Position numbers and translations under genes: made by a program. A stretch of DNA of 64,000 bases from positions 1 through 64,000 of the forward strand of contig CAYWKU010000014.1 of the NCBI GenBank assembly GCA_964459325.1, read 5' to 3'. A model generated the notes under the pieces. The model was given only the letters and a program-made list of their open reading frames with translations. It was not told the origin of the DNA and did no database searches. Below, in pieces: positions 40,719 through 50,221 of the stretch. The stretch's first letter is position 1, and the number at the start of each line of letters is the position of its first letter. The stretch is from CAYWKU01 sp964459325. GTDB taxonomy: Bacteria; RBG-13-61-14; CAYWKU01.

Positions 40719-42101
40719 TTATTCCACAATCCCGACCGTTTTCAACTCCTTTATCATCAACGCCCTTACCGACAGCGGATATATCTTCCACTTTTCCTTC
40801 GGTATGTCGCGGGTCATGGCGATGAAATCCATCGTGGCCACCCGGTAGGCGGCTGAAGCGCCGGGCGCAAAAACGCGGTCAAAAATGAGCTCGCGGCCGC
40901 TCATCCACCCCTTCAGCTTTTTACCACTCATAGGGATAACCACTACCCTGTTATCAAAGGGCATGGCCCGATATACATCCCGGTAAGTAACCGGCCCCTC
41001 TTCGAATCCGCTCCTTATGCCTCCCGTGTTCACCACTGCCGCATCGGCGCCGGTGTATTGCTTCATAATTCCGGCCAGCCACGGCGCCAGGTCACCTTCG
41101 GCTTCCATCTTTCTTCCCACTCTCGTCAATTTCTCGTCCGGGTTCAACGGCAAATCATTTTCCGCTGCCTCCACCGCCCGGGCCATTTCTTCATCATGCG
41201 AGGTATTCGGCCCGACGGGAATCGTTCTTCCGGCAACCCTGATTATTTCCTCGGTATCAGGGTTCACTTTGACTCGTACAATGCCCAGGAATTTTCCGTT
41301 TTCGCCGGCATGGGATATCCACGTGCCGCCCACTTTTTCAGGCCGGTCGGTTGCGTGCCACGAATGCCCGCCGATAATTACATCTATACCCTTCACCCTG
41401 CGAGCTAACTTGCGGTCGTCCTTCATCCCGACATGTGTCAGGGCGACGACAAGGTGCGCCTTTTTATCGACCTCGGGAACTATCTTCCTGAAGGATTTGT
41501 CCGGCTTCTCGAAGTTTACGCCTTTGGTGTTTTCCGGGAAAGTAAGCCACGGCGTGGCCGGGTGAGCAGCGCCGATTATCCCGACTTTCACTTTACCCGC
41601 CTCGATTATCACGTAAGGCGCGTCGGCCAGTTTGACGTTTTTCGCATTTTTTTTGAAAGGTGAAATGTTGGCCGCTACGAAGGGAAACCGGGCAATTTTC
41701 ATGTACTTTTTGTACTGCTCGGGGCCGTAATCGAATTCGTGATTGCCCGGCGCGAAGGCGTCTATCCCCATGCCGTTGGCCAGATCGAAAACGCCCTCCC
41801 CTTTCGTGTGAGTGGAAAGCGGGGAGCCTGTTATCAGGTCACCCGCCACCAGCAGCAACGCTCCGGGACGCCTCGACTGAACTTTCCGCCACGCTCCCGC
41901 CAGCTTGATGATTCCGCCCCTTCCTTCGTTATCCGCTCTGACTCGCCCGCCGAGGTCGTTGAAATGAGCTATTACCACCTCGGCGCCTTCGTTTCCGGAA
42001 AGCGCCCGGAAAAGCGCCAAACAAATTACACCAAAAACCAGTAAAAACCCGACGGCTTTTCTGCCCCTGGCGGATATGGAACATTGCCTGCTTTCGCTCA
42101 T
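40719..42101 (-). CDS. UshA/CpdB-like 5'-nucleotidase with an altered metal site
   Basis: Product of 460 residues. An N-terminal membrane helix (about 15-35) or uncleaved signal precedes the metallophosphatase domain: NDLGG, GDLITGSPLST, FAPGNHEFDYG, ALTHVG and IGGHSWH. The first motif is normally NDLHG or NDxHG; here the His ligand is Gly. The C-terminal nucleotidase substrate domain has NTGGIRSGFEEGPVTYRDVYRAMPFDN. The missing ligand may reduce or alter metal use. Confidence 0.85.
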   Translation of the reverse strand: MSESRQCSISARGRKAVGFLLVFGVICLALFRALSGNEGAEVVIAHFNDLGGRVRADNEGRGGIIKLAGAWRKVQSRRPGALLLVAGDLITGSPLSTHTKGEGVFDLANGMGIDAFAPGNHEFDYGPEQYKKYMKIARFPFVAANISPFKKNAKNVKLADAPYVIIEAGKVKVGIIGAAHPATPWLTFPENTKGVNFEKPDKSFRKIVPEVDKKAHLVVALTHVGMKDDRKLARRVKGIDVIIGGHSWHATDRPEKVGGTWISHAGENGKFLGIVRVKVNPDTEEIIRVAGRTIPVGPNTSHDEEMARAVEAAENDLPLNPDEKLTRVGRKMEAEGDLAPWLAGIMKQYTGADAAVVNTGGIRSGFEEGPVTYRDVYRAMPFDNRVVVIPMSGKKLKGWMSGRELIFDRVFAPGASAAYRVATMDFIAMTRDIPKEKWKIYPLSVRALMIKELKTVGIVE

Positions 42102-42213
42102 TATTCCTCTTCTACAATATAAAGGTACTCAAAAAAGAGGTCATATTACAACACCGGCAAAGCAAAAATAACCTTCATCAAAAGCGGCTCATATTGTGTT
42201 TTGGAGACCCTTG

Positions 42214-42243
42214 TTGTAAAATATTAAAACTTTTCAGTATATT
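42214..42243 (+). promoter_or_regulatory. Possible promoter for the NIPA-like gene
   Basis: TTGTAA (42214-42219), 18-bp spacer, TATATT (42238-42243), followed by a leader of about 100 bases. Confidence 0.4.
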
Positions 42244-42348
42244 ATAAAAAACCGACTTCAATGAACTGCGCCGCTATTGGCTGTAAAGTACGCTAAAAGA
42301 AAGGGGCTCTGTTTCCCTACCATTAAATCAAGGAGGTAAACCGTCAAA

Positions 42349-43236
42349 ATGGATGTAAACGTTGTCATCGGCGTCTCGCTTGCCTTGTTGGGAGCCGTCT
42401 TCCTGAATATCGGCAAGGGCGTGGAAAAGATGAAGGTCCAGGTCTTCACCAAAGGCTGGGACATGTTCAAACAGCCTCACATAAAGGACCTGGGAATATG
42501 GAGCACCGGCATACTGCTTACTCTCTCGTTCGGAGTCTTGCAGTGGCTTGCCATGAGGTTCGTAAACAACCCCTCCCTGGTTACCGCCATGAGCGGCTTC
42601 GGGCTGGTCGCCCTGGTGTTGTTCGCAGTCAAGATAATAGGGGAGCATATAAACGTCCGCGAGATAATCAGTATCGCAATAATAATGATTGCAACCTTCT
42701 TTATGAGTTATTACCAGGCCCCCACCAAGGAGATGCACGATTATAACCTGACGGCTCTCCTCATCGGAACCCTGGTTCCCATAAGTTTCTTCGGTCTGCT
42801 TTCGGTCTATGCCCTTTTCACAAAAAAACTTCACGGCTTCGCATGGGGCGCATTCTCAGGCTCCTGCAACGCCATCCCGTCCCTGCTCCTGAAAGTAAGC
42901 TGGGTGGTGGTCGGCACCGAGGTCAGCGTATTCGAGCAACTGAAACATCCTTACATATACCTGGCGTTGCTCGTGGGCATAATCGCAACCGCCACCTCAC
43001 AGGTGGGCTTCTGGCGAGACAGGGCGATTATCGTGGTACCCACGTTCATATCTTTCAACATGATTGTGCCGGCGGTAGTGGAATATTTCGTCTTCGGAGT
43101 ATCTCTCTACACCATACAGTTCATCGCAATGGGCGGGATAATTGTCGGGGTTATACTGCTGAGCCTGTCCACTCCCGAGGCCGTGCTTGCCGTGGACCTC
43201 GAGGAAGCGGCAGAGGAGACCGAATCAACCGGCTGA
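42349..43236 (+). CDS. NIPA/DMT-type membrane transporter
   Basis: Product of 295 residues with nine or ten membrane helices. The first helix (GVSLALLGAVFLNIGKGVEKMKV) and the repeated GFxGLVALVLFAVKIIGEHIN / IIVGVILLSLSTP pattern resemble the NIPA magnesium-transporter branch of the drug/metabolite transporter superfamily. AAGGAGG is about 15 bases before the ATG. The transported ion is not known. Confidence 0.7.
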   Translation: MDVNVVIGVSLALLGAVFLNIGKGVEKMKVQVFTKGWDMFKQPHIKDLGIWSTGILLTLSFGVLQWLAMRFVNNPSLVTAMSGFGLVALVLFAVKIIGEHINVREIISIAIIMIATFFMSYYQAPTKEMHDYNLTALLIGTLVPISFFGLLSVYALFTKKLHGFAWGAFSGSCNAIPSLLLKVSWVVVGTEVSVFEQLKHPYIYLALLVGIIATATSQVGFWRDRAIIVVPTFISFNMIVPAVVEYFVFGVSLYTIQFIAMGGIIVGVILLSLSTPEAVLAVDLEEAAEETESTG

Positions 43237-43308
43237 TTGATTGTCGCGGTTGCCGAACGAAAAACCGGTTCATCGAAAATTCATCCGTTGGATTAAGGAG
43301 GGGATGAA

Positions 43309-44316
43309 ATGGCAAAAGTATACTACGACAAGGACGCCGATTTAAAAGCCCTCAAGAATAAAACCGTCGCCATTATCGGCTACGGTACTCAGGGCCGCGC
43401 CCAGGCTCTGAACCTTCACGATTCCGGACTCAAAGTGATTGTCGGCCAGCGAAAAGGGCCCAGCTTCAACCGGGCCCGCTCGGACGGACTGGAGGTCATG
43501 TCCGTCGAGGATGCGGCAAAAAAGGCCGATTTCGTGCAGGTGCTGGTGCCGGACGAGTTGATGCCGGACATCTATTACGAATCCGTCGCGCCACACATGA
43601 AGAAGGGTAAAACACTGGGCTTCAGTCACGGATTTAACGTCCATTTCAGCCAGATAGACCCGCCTTCCAACGTGGACGTGGTGATGATAGCCCCCAAAGG
43701 GCCGGGTAACCTGGTCAGGGTGCAATACGAAGAAGGCAGGGGCGTGCCGGCGCTTATCGCCGTCGAGCGGGATGCCTCGCGCTCGGCGAAAAAAAAGGCC
43801 CTCGCTTACGCCAAGGGTATCGGCGCCACCCGCGCCGGGGTGTTCGAAACCACTTTCCGCGAAGAGACCGAATCCGACCTTTTCGGCGAACAGGCGGTGT
43901 TGTGCGGCGGAGTAACCCGCCTGATGCAAACCGGGTTTCAAATACTGGTGGATGCCGGTTATTCCCCGGAAATCGCATATTTCGAGTGCATTCACGAAAT
44001 GAAGTTAATCGTTGACCTCGTCGTGGAGCAGGGTTTTGCGGGAATGAGGGCCGCCATCAGCAACACGGCCGAGTTTGGAGACCTGACAAAAGGCGACAGA
44101 GTCGTAGATGAGTTCGTGCGGGAAAACATGGAGGAGCTGTTGAGCGAAATTCAGAGCGGACAATTCGCCCGCGAGTGGATACTGGAAAATAAAGCCGGGC
44201 GACCCATGTTCAGAACGCTGAGACAAAAATCGGCGGAGCATCTTGCCGAAAAAACCGGCGAAAAACTGCGCTCAATGATGCCCTGGCTGAAAAAAACAAA
44301 ATCCAGAAAGAAATAG
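43309..44316 (+). CDS. ilvC: Ketol-acid reductoisomerase
   Basis: Class I KARI, 335 residues, the second step of valine/isoleucine synthesis. NADPH site GYGTQGRAQALNLHDSG (R where most have H), catalytic ligands in FREETESDLFGEQAVLCGG, and ECIHEMKLIVDL plus EFGDLT in the C domain. AAGGAGGGG is a strong ribosome site. No ilvB/N or leu genes nearby. It converges on the XRE gene with 9 bases between. Confidence 0.95.
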   Translation: MAKVYYDKDADLKALKNKTVAIIGYGTQGRAQALNLHDSGLKVIVGQRKGPSFNRARSDGLEVMSVEDAAKKADFVQVLVPDELMPDIYYESVAPHMKKGKTLGFSHGFNVHFSQIDPPSNVDVVMIAPKGPGNLVRVQYEEGRGVPALIAVERDASRSAKKKALAYAKGIGATRAGVFETTFREETESDLFGEQAVLCGGVTRLMQTGFQILVDAGYSPEIAYFECIHEMKLIVDLVVEQGFAGMRAAISNTAEFGDLTKGDRVVDEFVRENMEELLSEIQSGQFAREWILENKAGRPMFRTLRQKSAEHLAEKTGEKLRSMMPWLKKTKSRKK

Positions 44317-44325
44317 AATCCGGAC

Positions 44326-44763
44326 TCAATCGGAGCTCGCAACCTCCAGGTAGGCGCGGAACAGCTTCCTGGCTTCGGAGCCGGCTTGTTCATCCACCAG
44401 CCGGGACATGTATTCCAGGAGTTGAAGAGAGGTATAAATATCCAGCTCTCTCAGAAATTCCAACAGTTCCCGTTCACCCTGTTCCAACAGTTCCAGCCTG
44501 CGAAAGCCTTCTCCGTGAGCCGATTCCGCTCCCATGCTCCTGATAGCCCGGCTCGCACAAGCTCTCAGCCACAGTTCATCGAAGTTAGTTTTCAGAACCC
44601 ACGCCAACTGGCGGCAACGGGGTTTTCCCGGGGGCGGGCATTTCCCCGTTTCCAGTTGGTGGATGTAAGCTCCGCTAACCTGGATGGAATCGGCAAGCTC
44701 CTGCTGGGTCATTCTCATACCCTTGCGCAATGATTTTACATGGTTGCCGAAAGAGGACTTCAT
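44326..44763 (-). CDS. XRE-family HTH regulator
   Basis: Product of 145 residues. The N-terminal HTH is VKSLRKGMRMTQQELADSIQVSGAYIHQLETGKC; the remainder is helical with no recognised partner domain. Confidence 0.85.
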   Translation of the reverse strand: MKSSFGNHVKSLRKGMRMTQQELADSIQVSGAYIHQLETGKCPPPGKPRCRQLAWVLKTNFDELWLRACASRAIRSMGAESAHGEGFRRLELLEQGERELLEFLRELDIYTSLQLLEYMSRLVDEQAGSEARKLFRAYLEVASSD

Positions 44764-44922
44764 AGCTTCTTAAGTAATTTACTTCAAAATGCGCCCGAAT
44801 GCCACTGCCGATAAACGAAGGCAAAGGAACCGGGGACGTAAGGGATTGTCATAACAAACAGTCCCCAAGTGGGCGAAAAAGCGATGGTTTGGAAAGGGTC
44901 TGCGACATAAATGTGGGGCAAA

Positions 44923-45013
44923 CGGAACGGCGACGTCCTTCTCAGGCCGCACGGCTCGCCGGCAAGGGAAATGCCGCCGGGCCGGACGGCTCGTATGAGA
45001 CGGCGGCGTTCCG
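44923..45013. repeat. Imperfect palindrome sharing a 41-nt core with the MITE-like element
   Basis: Bases 44923-44963 on the minus strand match 16236-16276 at 34 of 41 positions by my count. The second arm (44981-45013) mirrors it and ends CGTTCCG against CGGAACG, so the two arms form a long hairpin. Confidence 0.65.
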
Positions 45014-45078
45014 AACCATACAACCGGTGGAAGTCCTAAAAACTCACTTTCATGTCGCAGGCCCGTTTGGAAATCGGC

Positions 45079-45108
45079 GGTTGACATCGTCAACCCCCGA
45101 ATTACCAT
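45079..45108 (+). promoter_or_regulatory. gsp operon promoter with a palindrome over its -35
   Basis: GGTTGACATCGTCAACC (45079-45095) is a 7+7-bp palindrome containing the -35 TTGACA (45081-45086); TACCAT at 45103-45108 is a possible -10 with a 16-bp spacer. Confidence 0.45.
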
Positions 45109-45191
45109 CATCACACTAAGCCTTGAGGGTTCTTCAGGGACTGAAAAAGCGTTCAAAAACCCGGGCGAGTGAGAAAATACCATTTAGTTCA

Positions 45192-46121
45192 ATGAAAACG
45201 GCGCCTTACATAGACAAATACATCTGGGTGCTCAACGTTATACTGCTGGTATTCCTGGGTTGGGCGGCGGCGAAAACCACTGCAACCGCCGTACGGTCAT
45301 ATCATTCTCAACCAGACACGGTAAGAGCATGGGTCCCCCCTCAACTCGAAGAAGCAACCGGGGAGAAAGGCTTTCCCAAGTCCGTTGAGTTGATAGAGGA
45401 ACGAAACATTTTTAACGCCAAGCTCAAGGAAGAAAGCCCGGAGGAAAAAGGGAAAGCCCAGCAAACCGTTCAGCAAGGCCCGTTGAACCTTGAGCTTACG
45501 GGAGTAGCCATCGGGCCGGGATGGGCCTTTGCCACCATACACAACAAAAAAAAGCGGAAAAACTACGTGGTAACCCTTGGTGAGGAAATTGAACCGGGCG
45601 TGGTGGTAGCCTCCATCGAGCACGACAGGGTGCTCTTCGAACGCTCGGACGGCAGCCTGGAGGAAATCTTCCTCATGTTCAACGAAAAACCCACCGTAAC
45701 TCAGAGAACTCAATCCCGGAGACCCAAACGTTACGCCGACAGAGCTCCCACAAACGAAAACGGCGCCGATTACGGAAAAATGGTGAAAGCCATATCCGAT
45801 ACCGAATACGTTATAGACCGCGAAGGTTTCCAATCGGCCATGAGCAACATCAATGAAATAGTCACCCAGGCCAGGATGGTTCCCAACTTTACTCCCGACA
45901 GGCAAGTAGACGGCTTCAGGATATTCCGCGTGAAGCCCAGAAGCGTATTTCGTGAGTTGGGGCTGCGCAACGGCGATGTGATTCAGGAGGTCAACGGAAT
46001 AGAACTGGACGACCCCACCAAGGGGCTGGAGTTGTTCCAGACCTTGAAAGACCAAAGCAATTTCACCATCAACCTAAAGCGCGGAAACCAGAAAATGAGC
46101 TTTACTTACACGGTAAAGTGA
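45192..46121 (+). CDS. gspC: Type II secretion protein GspC
   Basis: Start taken at ATG 45192 (MKTAPYIDKYIWVLNVILLVFLGWAAAK), though the frame is open to a TTG at 45123. Product of 309 residues: one N-terminal membrane helix, the homology region (about 100-170, VAIGPGWAFATIHNKKKRKNYVVTLGEEIEPGVVVASIE) and a C-terminal PDZ-like domain (RIFRVKPRSVFRELGLRNGDVIQEVNGIELDDPTKGLELFQTL). GspC couples the inner-membrane platform to the secretin. Confidence 0.85.
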   Translation: MKTAPYIDKYIWVLNVILLVFLGWAAAKTTATAVRSYHSQPDTVRAWVPPQLEEATGEKGFPKSVELIEERNIFNAKLKEESPEEKGKAQQTVQQGPLNLELTGVAIGPGWAFATIHNKKKRKNYVVTLGEEIEPGVVVASIEHDRVLFERSDGSLEEIFLMFNEKPTVTQRTQSRRPKRYADRAPTNENGADYGKMVKAISDTEYVIDREGFQSAMSNINEIVTQARMVPNFTPDRQVDGFRIFRVKPRSVFRELGLRNGDVIQEVNGIELDDPTKGLELFQTLKDQSNFTINLKRGNQKMSFTYTVK

Positions 46122-46166
46122 TTCATCATATTGTATTTTCAAACCTCGTATGGAGGGTGGAAGCTG

Positions 46167-48506
46167 GTGGTAAAATATTTTCTTAAAATTCAACCGGTTC
46201 TGTTTTGTGTTGCGCTGATTTTCTTCGCGCCACTCACCGGAGCCCAGGAAACCGAAGAAGAAAATCCGGCCACTGCCGAAGAGGAGATAGCGGAGTCGGG
46301 CTTCGAAGAAACCGAAGCCGGTAAGCCGGAAACGGGTGGCGAAGAAGATGTAACACTGAACTTCGTCGACATGGAACTCAGCGAAGTAATAACCAACATC
46401 TCGAAAATTACCGGCAAAAATTTCATTTGGGACAAAAAGGTAAGGGGAAAAGTAACCATCATCTCCCCCGAAGGCATCCCCGTCGAGGAGGCGTGGGAAG
46501 TTTTCCAGGCGGTTATGAGGTTTAACGGATATCAACTCGTGCCCGTAAAAGGAGTGAGGGAATTATATAAAATTGTCCGGGTGCAGGAAGCCGGCGGACA
46601 AACCATACCCACTTACACCGAAGGATTGTGGAGCCCGCGCACCGAGTCCTTCGTGACCAGGCTTCTCGAACTCCAGTATATCGACGCTCAAAGCGCGGCC
46701 CAGGTGTTGAATAACCTGAAAAGCAAGGAAGCCAAGGTTCTGCCATACCCGCCCACCAATACCCTGATAGTCATCGAAAGCGCCAACAATTTGAACCGCC
46801 TCGTACGGGTGCTCCAGCAGATGGATGTGCCGGTCAAACTGCCCCAGGTGAAAATAATAAAGCTCAATTACGCCCCGGCGGAAAAAATCGCCAGCGAGCT
46901 GTCCCAGATATTCAGCGAGGAATACCTCGGCGCCTTAATGGGAGGCGATACGGGTGGAGCCTCTTCACGCCAGGGGCGCTCCCGCAGAAGTCCGAGGCAG
47001 CAGGCTTCTTCCCAACAGGCCGGAAAGGCGCTCAAAATAATCCCGGACACGCGCACAAACTCGCTCATAGTAATCGCCACCGAAGAAATAATGGGCGAAG
47101 TCATTCGGGTAATCGAGGAGCTGGACGTCGCCGTGGAAGGCGAAGAAGGTATATATGTCTATTACTGCCGGAACGCCTCGGCAGAGGAGCTGGCGTCCAC
47201 TTTGTCTTCACTGGCGGGTGGAGGTAAAGGAGGAAGCCAGACCGGTGTTCGCGCAGTGGCGGCCAAAGCCAGGGAAGGCGGTGAACAAGGCGGCGGAAGA
47301 CGGGAAGCTCAGCCCTCAAAGGGAGCCGCCGTAAGCCAGCTTGCGCTGGGAACGTTAAGCGGCGAGGTAAGGGTAACCGCCGACGAAGCCACCAATAGCC
47401 TGGTAATAGTGGCCAGTCGGAGAGACTATGCCATCCTGCGTAGTGTTATCGAAAAGCTGGACGTCAGGCGCAGGCAGGTATTCGTCGAAGCGGTTATACT
47501 GGAAGTGGAACTCTCCCGGAACGACAGCTTCGGCACCAGCCTGTCCGGCGCGGCGGCCATCGACCACGAAGCCGCCGTTTTCGGCTCCACGGCCCTGGGC
47601 GGTTTGAACTCGCTGGGCATTCTCCCGGCACTCACAACCAACGGGGGCTCTCTGGGGGAAGCCATGCCCGGCGGCTTCAGCGTAGGCGCCCTGGGGAAAA
47701 CCGTAACCTTGAATGTAGGCGGCGCCACCCTTGAGGTGCCCACTTTCAGCGCCCTGTTCAACGCCCTGGTGGCCACCAACAACGTCAACGTGCTCTCCAC
47801 GCCCAACCTGCTTACCACCGATAACGAGCAGGCGGAGATAGTGGTGGGGCAGAACGTTCCCATACCCACCGGCTCCACCGTCGGCTCCGGGGGCACCACC
47901 ACCGTTACCATTCAGCGGCAGAACGTGGGCATCAAGATGAAGGTTACGCCCCAGATAAGTGAGAGCAAAACCATAAGAATGGTCATTTTCACCGAAATTT
48001 CCGGAGTGGTGCAAACCGCCGTGGCGGGAATCGACGTGAACACCCTGGGCGTCACCACCAGCATAAAGAGCGCTGAAACCACCGTGGTGGTGGACAACCA
48101 CCAGACCGTGGTCATCGGCGGACTCATTGAAAACAGGAAGACCCGTTCCACCGGCAAGGTGCCGTTTCTGGGCGACATTCCCATACTTGGATGGCTGTTC
48201 AAAAGCCGTAGCGGGCAAAACACCAAGACAAACCTCGTCATCCTGCTTACCCCTCATATAGTCCGGGGCGCGGAAGATATGTCCGAGCTTTCCGACCGTT
48301 ACAACCAGCGGCGAAAGCGGTTCCTGGACAAGGCTACGGGAGGTCGTTACGAGGAACCCTTCTATATGGAACCACTCATGCTGCCCGAGGATAACGCCAC
48401 ATCCGAAGAGAAAATAGAACCGTCACACGAAACATTCGAGAGAGAAAGAATAATCCCGGGACCGGAACCGTTAACGCCACAGAAAGAAGGGACGGCAGCG
48501 CCATGA
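46167..48506 (+). CDS. gspD: Type II secretion secretin GspD
   Basis: Start set at GTG 46167 with GGAGGG (46152-46157) 9 bases upstream, giving a signal peptide ending near TGAQ; the longer TTG frame is not supported. About 779 residues. N0 domain (VTLNFVDMELSEVITNISKITGKNF), N1-N3 repeats with poly-Gly/Ser/Gln insert regions, and the secretin core ending VPFLGDIPILGWLFKSRSGQNTKTNLVILLTPHIV. No pilotin seen. Its stop overlaps gspE by ATGA. Confidence 0.94.
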   Translation: MVKYFLKIQPVLFCVALIFFAPLTGAQETEEENPATAEEEIAESGFEETEAGKPETGGEEDVTLNFVDMELSEVITNISKITGKNFIWDKKVRGKVTIISPEGIPVEEAWEVFQAVMRFNGYQLVPVKGVRELYKIVRVQEAGGQTIPTYTEGLWSPRTESFVTRLLELQYIDAQSAAQVLNNLKSKEAKVLPYPPTNTLIVIESANNLNRLVRVLQQMDVPVKLPQVKIIKLNYAPAEKIASELSQIFSEEYLGALMGGDTGGASSRQGRSRRSPRQQASSQQAGKALKIIPDTRTNSLIVIATEEIMGEVIRVIEELDVAVEGEEGIYVYYCRNASAEELASTLSSLAGGGKGGSQTGVRAVAAKAREGGEQGGGRREAQPSKGAAVSQLALGTLSGEVRVTADEATNSLVIVASRRDYAILRSVIEKLDVRRRQVFVEAVILEVELSRNDSFGTSLSGAAAIDHEAAVFGSTALGGLNSLGILPALTTNGGSLGEAMPGGFSVGALGKTVTLNVGGATLEVPTFSALFNALVATNNVNVLSTPNLLTTDNEQAEIVVGQNVPIPTGSTVGSGGTTTVTIQRQNVGIKMKVTPQISESKTIRMVIFTEISGVVQTAVAGIDVNTLGVTTSIKSAETTVVVDNHQTVVIGGLIENRKTRSTGKVPFLGDIPILGWLFKSRSGQNTKTNLVILLTPHIVRGAEDMSELSDRYNQRRKRFLDKATGGRYEEPFYMEPLMLPEDNATSEEKIEPSHETFERERIIPGPEPLTPQKEGTAAP

Positions 48507-50215
48507 ATGACCGCATAGGGGAAAGGCTGGTGGCAAAAGGTATACTGGACACCTCCGACCTGGAAAGGGCCTTACAAATCCAGAAGGAGAAGGGAGAAAG
48601 GCTGGGAAAGATATTAATGAAAGAAGGATTGGTGTCCGGGGATATACTTTACCGCGAACTGGCCTCCCAGATGGGGGTGGAGTATATCAAGGAAATCCCT
48701 CACGATGAAATGGACCTCGACCTCATCAAGGATTTGCCCATCCAGTTTGCCAAACGATACCAGATGCTGCCTTATGACCGAAAAAACGGAACCATACTGG
48801 TCGCCACCGCCGACCCGCTGAACTTTTACGCCCTGGATGACCTGAGGCAATTGCTCGGAACGGAAGTCCTGCCCGCACTCACCAATGAAGACGCGGTGAT
48901 GGAAGCCATAAACGAAGTATACGACCGCGCCGCCGAAAGCGCTCAGAGAGCCATGGACGGCCTGAGCGACGAGAAGGGACTCGAGTCATTAACTCACGAG
49001 TTCGACGAGCCTCAGGACCTGTTGGATGCTTCCGATGAAGCTCCCATCATAAGACTGGTAAACAGCCTGCTTTTCCAGGCCGTCAAGGAGCGGGCCAGCG
49101 ATATTCACATAGAACCCTTCGAGAAGGAGGTGAGCGTCCGGTTCAGAATCGACGGCGTGCTCAGGGAAATAATCCGCCCGCCCAAACGGTTCCAGAACTC
49201 CATATCCAGCCGCGTTAAAGTCATGGCGGGGCTGAACATCGCGGAAAAGCGCCTCCCCCAGGATGGGCGTATCCGCATAAAAATCGCGGGCAAAGATATC
49301 GATATACGAATCTCGACAATACCCGTCGCTCACGGCGAACGGCTGGTGCTGCGGCTGCTGGACAAGGGCAGCATGATACTCAGCCTCGAGGACATCGGCA
49401 TGGAAGGCGACGTCCTGTCCAGGATGAACCGGCTTATTCACCGCTCCAACGGCATAGTCCTGGTAACCGGCCCCACCGGCAGCGGAAAAACCACCACCCT
49501 GTACGCCTCCCTTACCCGCATAAACAAACCGGATTTAAACATCATCACGGTGGAAGACCCGGTCGAGTATCAGGTGCCGGGTATCGGGCAGATACAGGTT
49601 AACCCCAAGATAAACCTGACTTTCGCCAACGGCCTGAGAAACATACTGCGCCAGGACCCGGATGTCATCATGGTGGGGGAGGTGCGCGACGTTGAAACTG
49701 CGGACATCGCCATCCAGGCTTCCCTGACGGGCCACCTGGTTTTCAGCACCCTCCACACCAACGACGCCGCCGGAGCGCTCACCCGACTGCTGGACATGGG
49801 AATAGAGCCGTTCCTGGTGGGCAGCTCTCTCGCTGCCAGCATGGCCCAGCGGCTGATAAGGGTACTGTGCAAAAATTGCCGCGAGCCTTACGAACCAACA
49901 GACGCGGAACTCGAAGAACTCGGCCTCTCCCGCGAGCAGGTGAGAGATGAGGGCTTCTACAGGCCGGTCGGTTGCGACCATTGCCTCAACACCGGCTATT
50001 CCGGCAGAACCGGCATTTTTGAACTCTTGATGGTCGATGATGAAATCCGCGACCTGATAGTCAACCGCTCCGACAGCGTTAAAATCAAGAAAAGCGCTAT
50101 GTCCAGGGGCATGAGAACCCTCCGGGACGACGGGGCGCTGAAAGTTATTGCCGGTGTTACCAGCGTAGCCGAGGTGCTTGCCGTTACACAGGAAGACTCG
50201 GTACCGGTCACTTAA
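48503..50215 (+). CDS. gspE: Type II secretion ATPase GspE
   Basis: Product of 570 residues. N-terminal MSHEN domain (to about 150), Walker A GPTGSGKTTTLYASL, Asp box and Walker B in DPDVIMVGEVRD, His box TGHLVFSTLHTNDA, and the four-cysteine zinc motif (VLCKNCREPY...GCDHCLNTGY) typical of GspE. Powers pseudopilus assembly. Confidence 0.96.
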   Translation: MNDRIGERLVAKGILDTSDLERALQIQKEKGERLGKILMKEGLVSGDILYRELASQMGVEYIKEIPHDEMDLDLIKDLPIQFAKRYQMLPYDRKNGTILVATADPLNFYALDDLRQLLGTEVLPALTNEDAVMEAINEVYDRAAESAQRAMDGLSDEKGLESLTHEFDEPQDLLDASDEAPIIRLVNSLLFQAVKERASDIHIEPFEKEVSVRFRIDGVLREIIRPPKRFQNSISSRVKVMAGLNIAEKRLPQDGRIRIKIAGKDIDIRISTIPVAHGERLVLRLLDKGSMILSLEDIGMEGDVLSRMNRLIHRSNGIVLVTGPTGSGKTTTLYASLTRINKPDLNIITVEDPVEYQVPGIGQIQVNPKINLTFANGLRNILRQDPDVIMVGEVRDVETADIAIQASLTGHLVFSTLHTNDAAGALTRLLDMGIEPFLVGSSLAASMAQRLIRVLCKNCREPYEPTDAELEELGLSREQVRDEGFYRPVGCDHCLNTGYSGRTGIFELLMVDDEIRDLIVNRSDSVKIKKSAMSRGMRTLRDDGALKVIAGVTSVAEVLAVTQEDSVPVT

Positions 50216-50221
50216 CAACAA

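Larger units (their letters stand above)
44764..45191. other. Non-coding region before gspC
   Basis: Contains GGGGAC (44832-44837) paired with GTCCCC (44861-44866), the palindromic repeat at 44923-45013 and the promoter/palindrome at 45079-45108. No gene supported. Confidence 0.6.

Noticed and set aside
44814..44870. Possible cyclic di-GMP (GEMM) riboswitch before gspC: GGCAAA...GGGGACGTAAGG
   Set aside because: The conserved GACGCAAAGCC and final GGGTTGCCG parts and the hairpin between them are absent; GGGGAC/GTCCCC pairing explains the resemblance.
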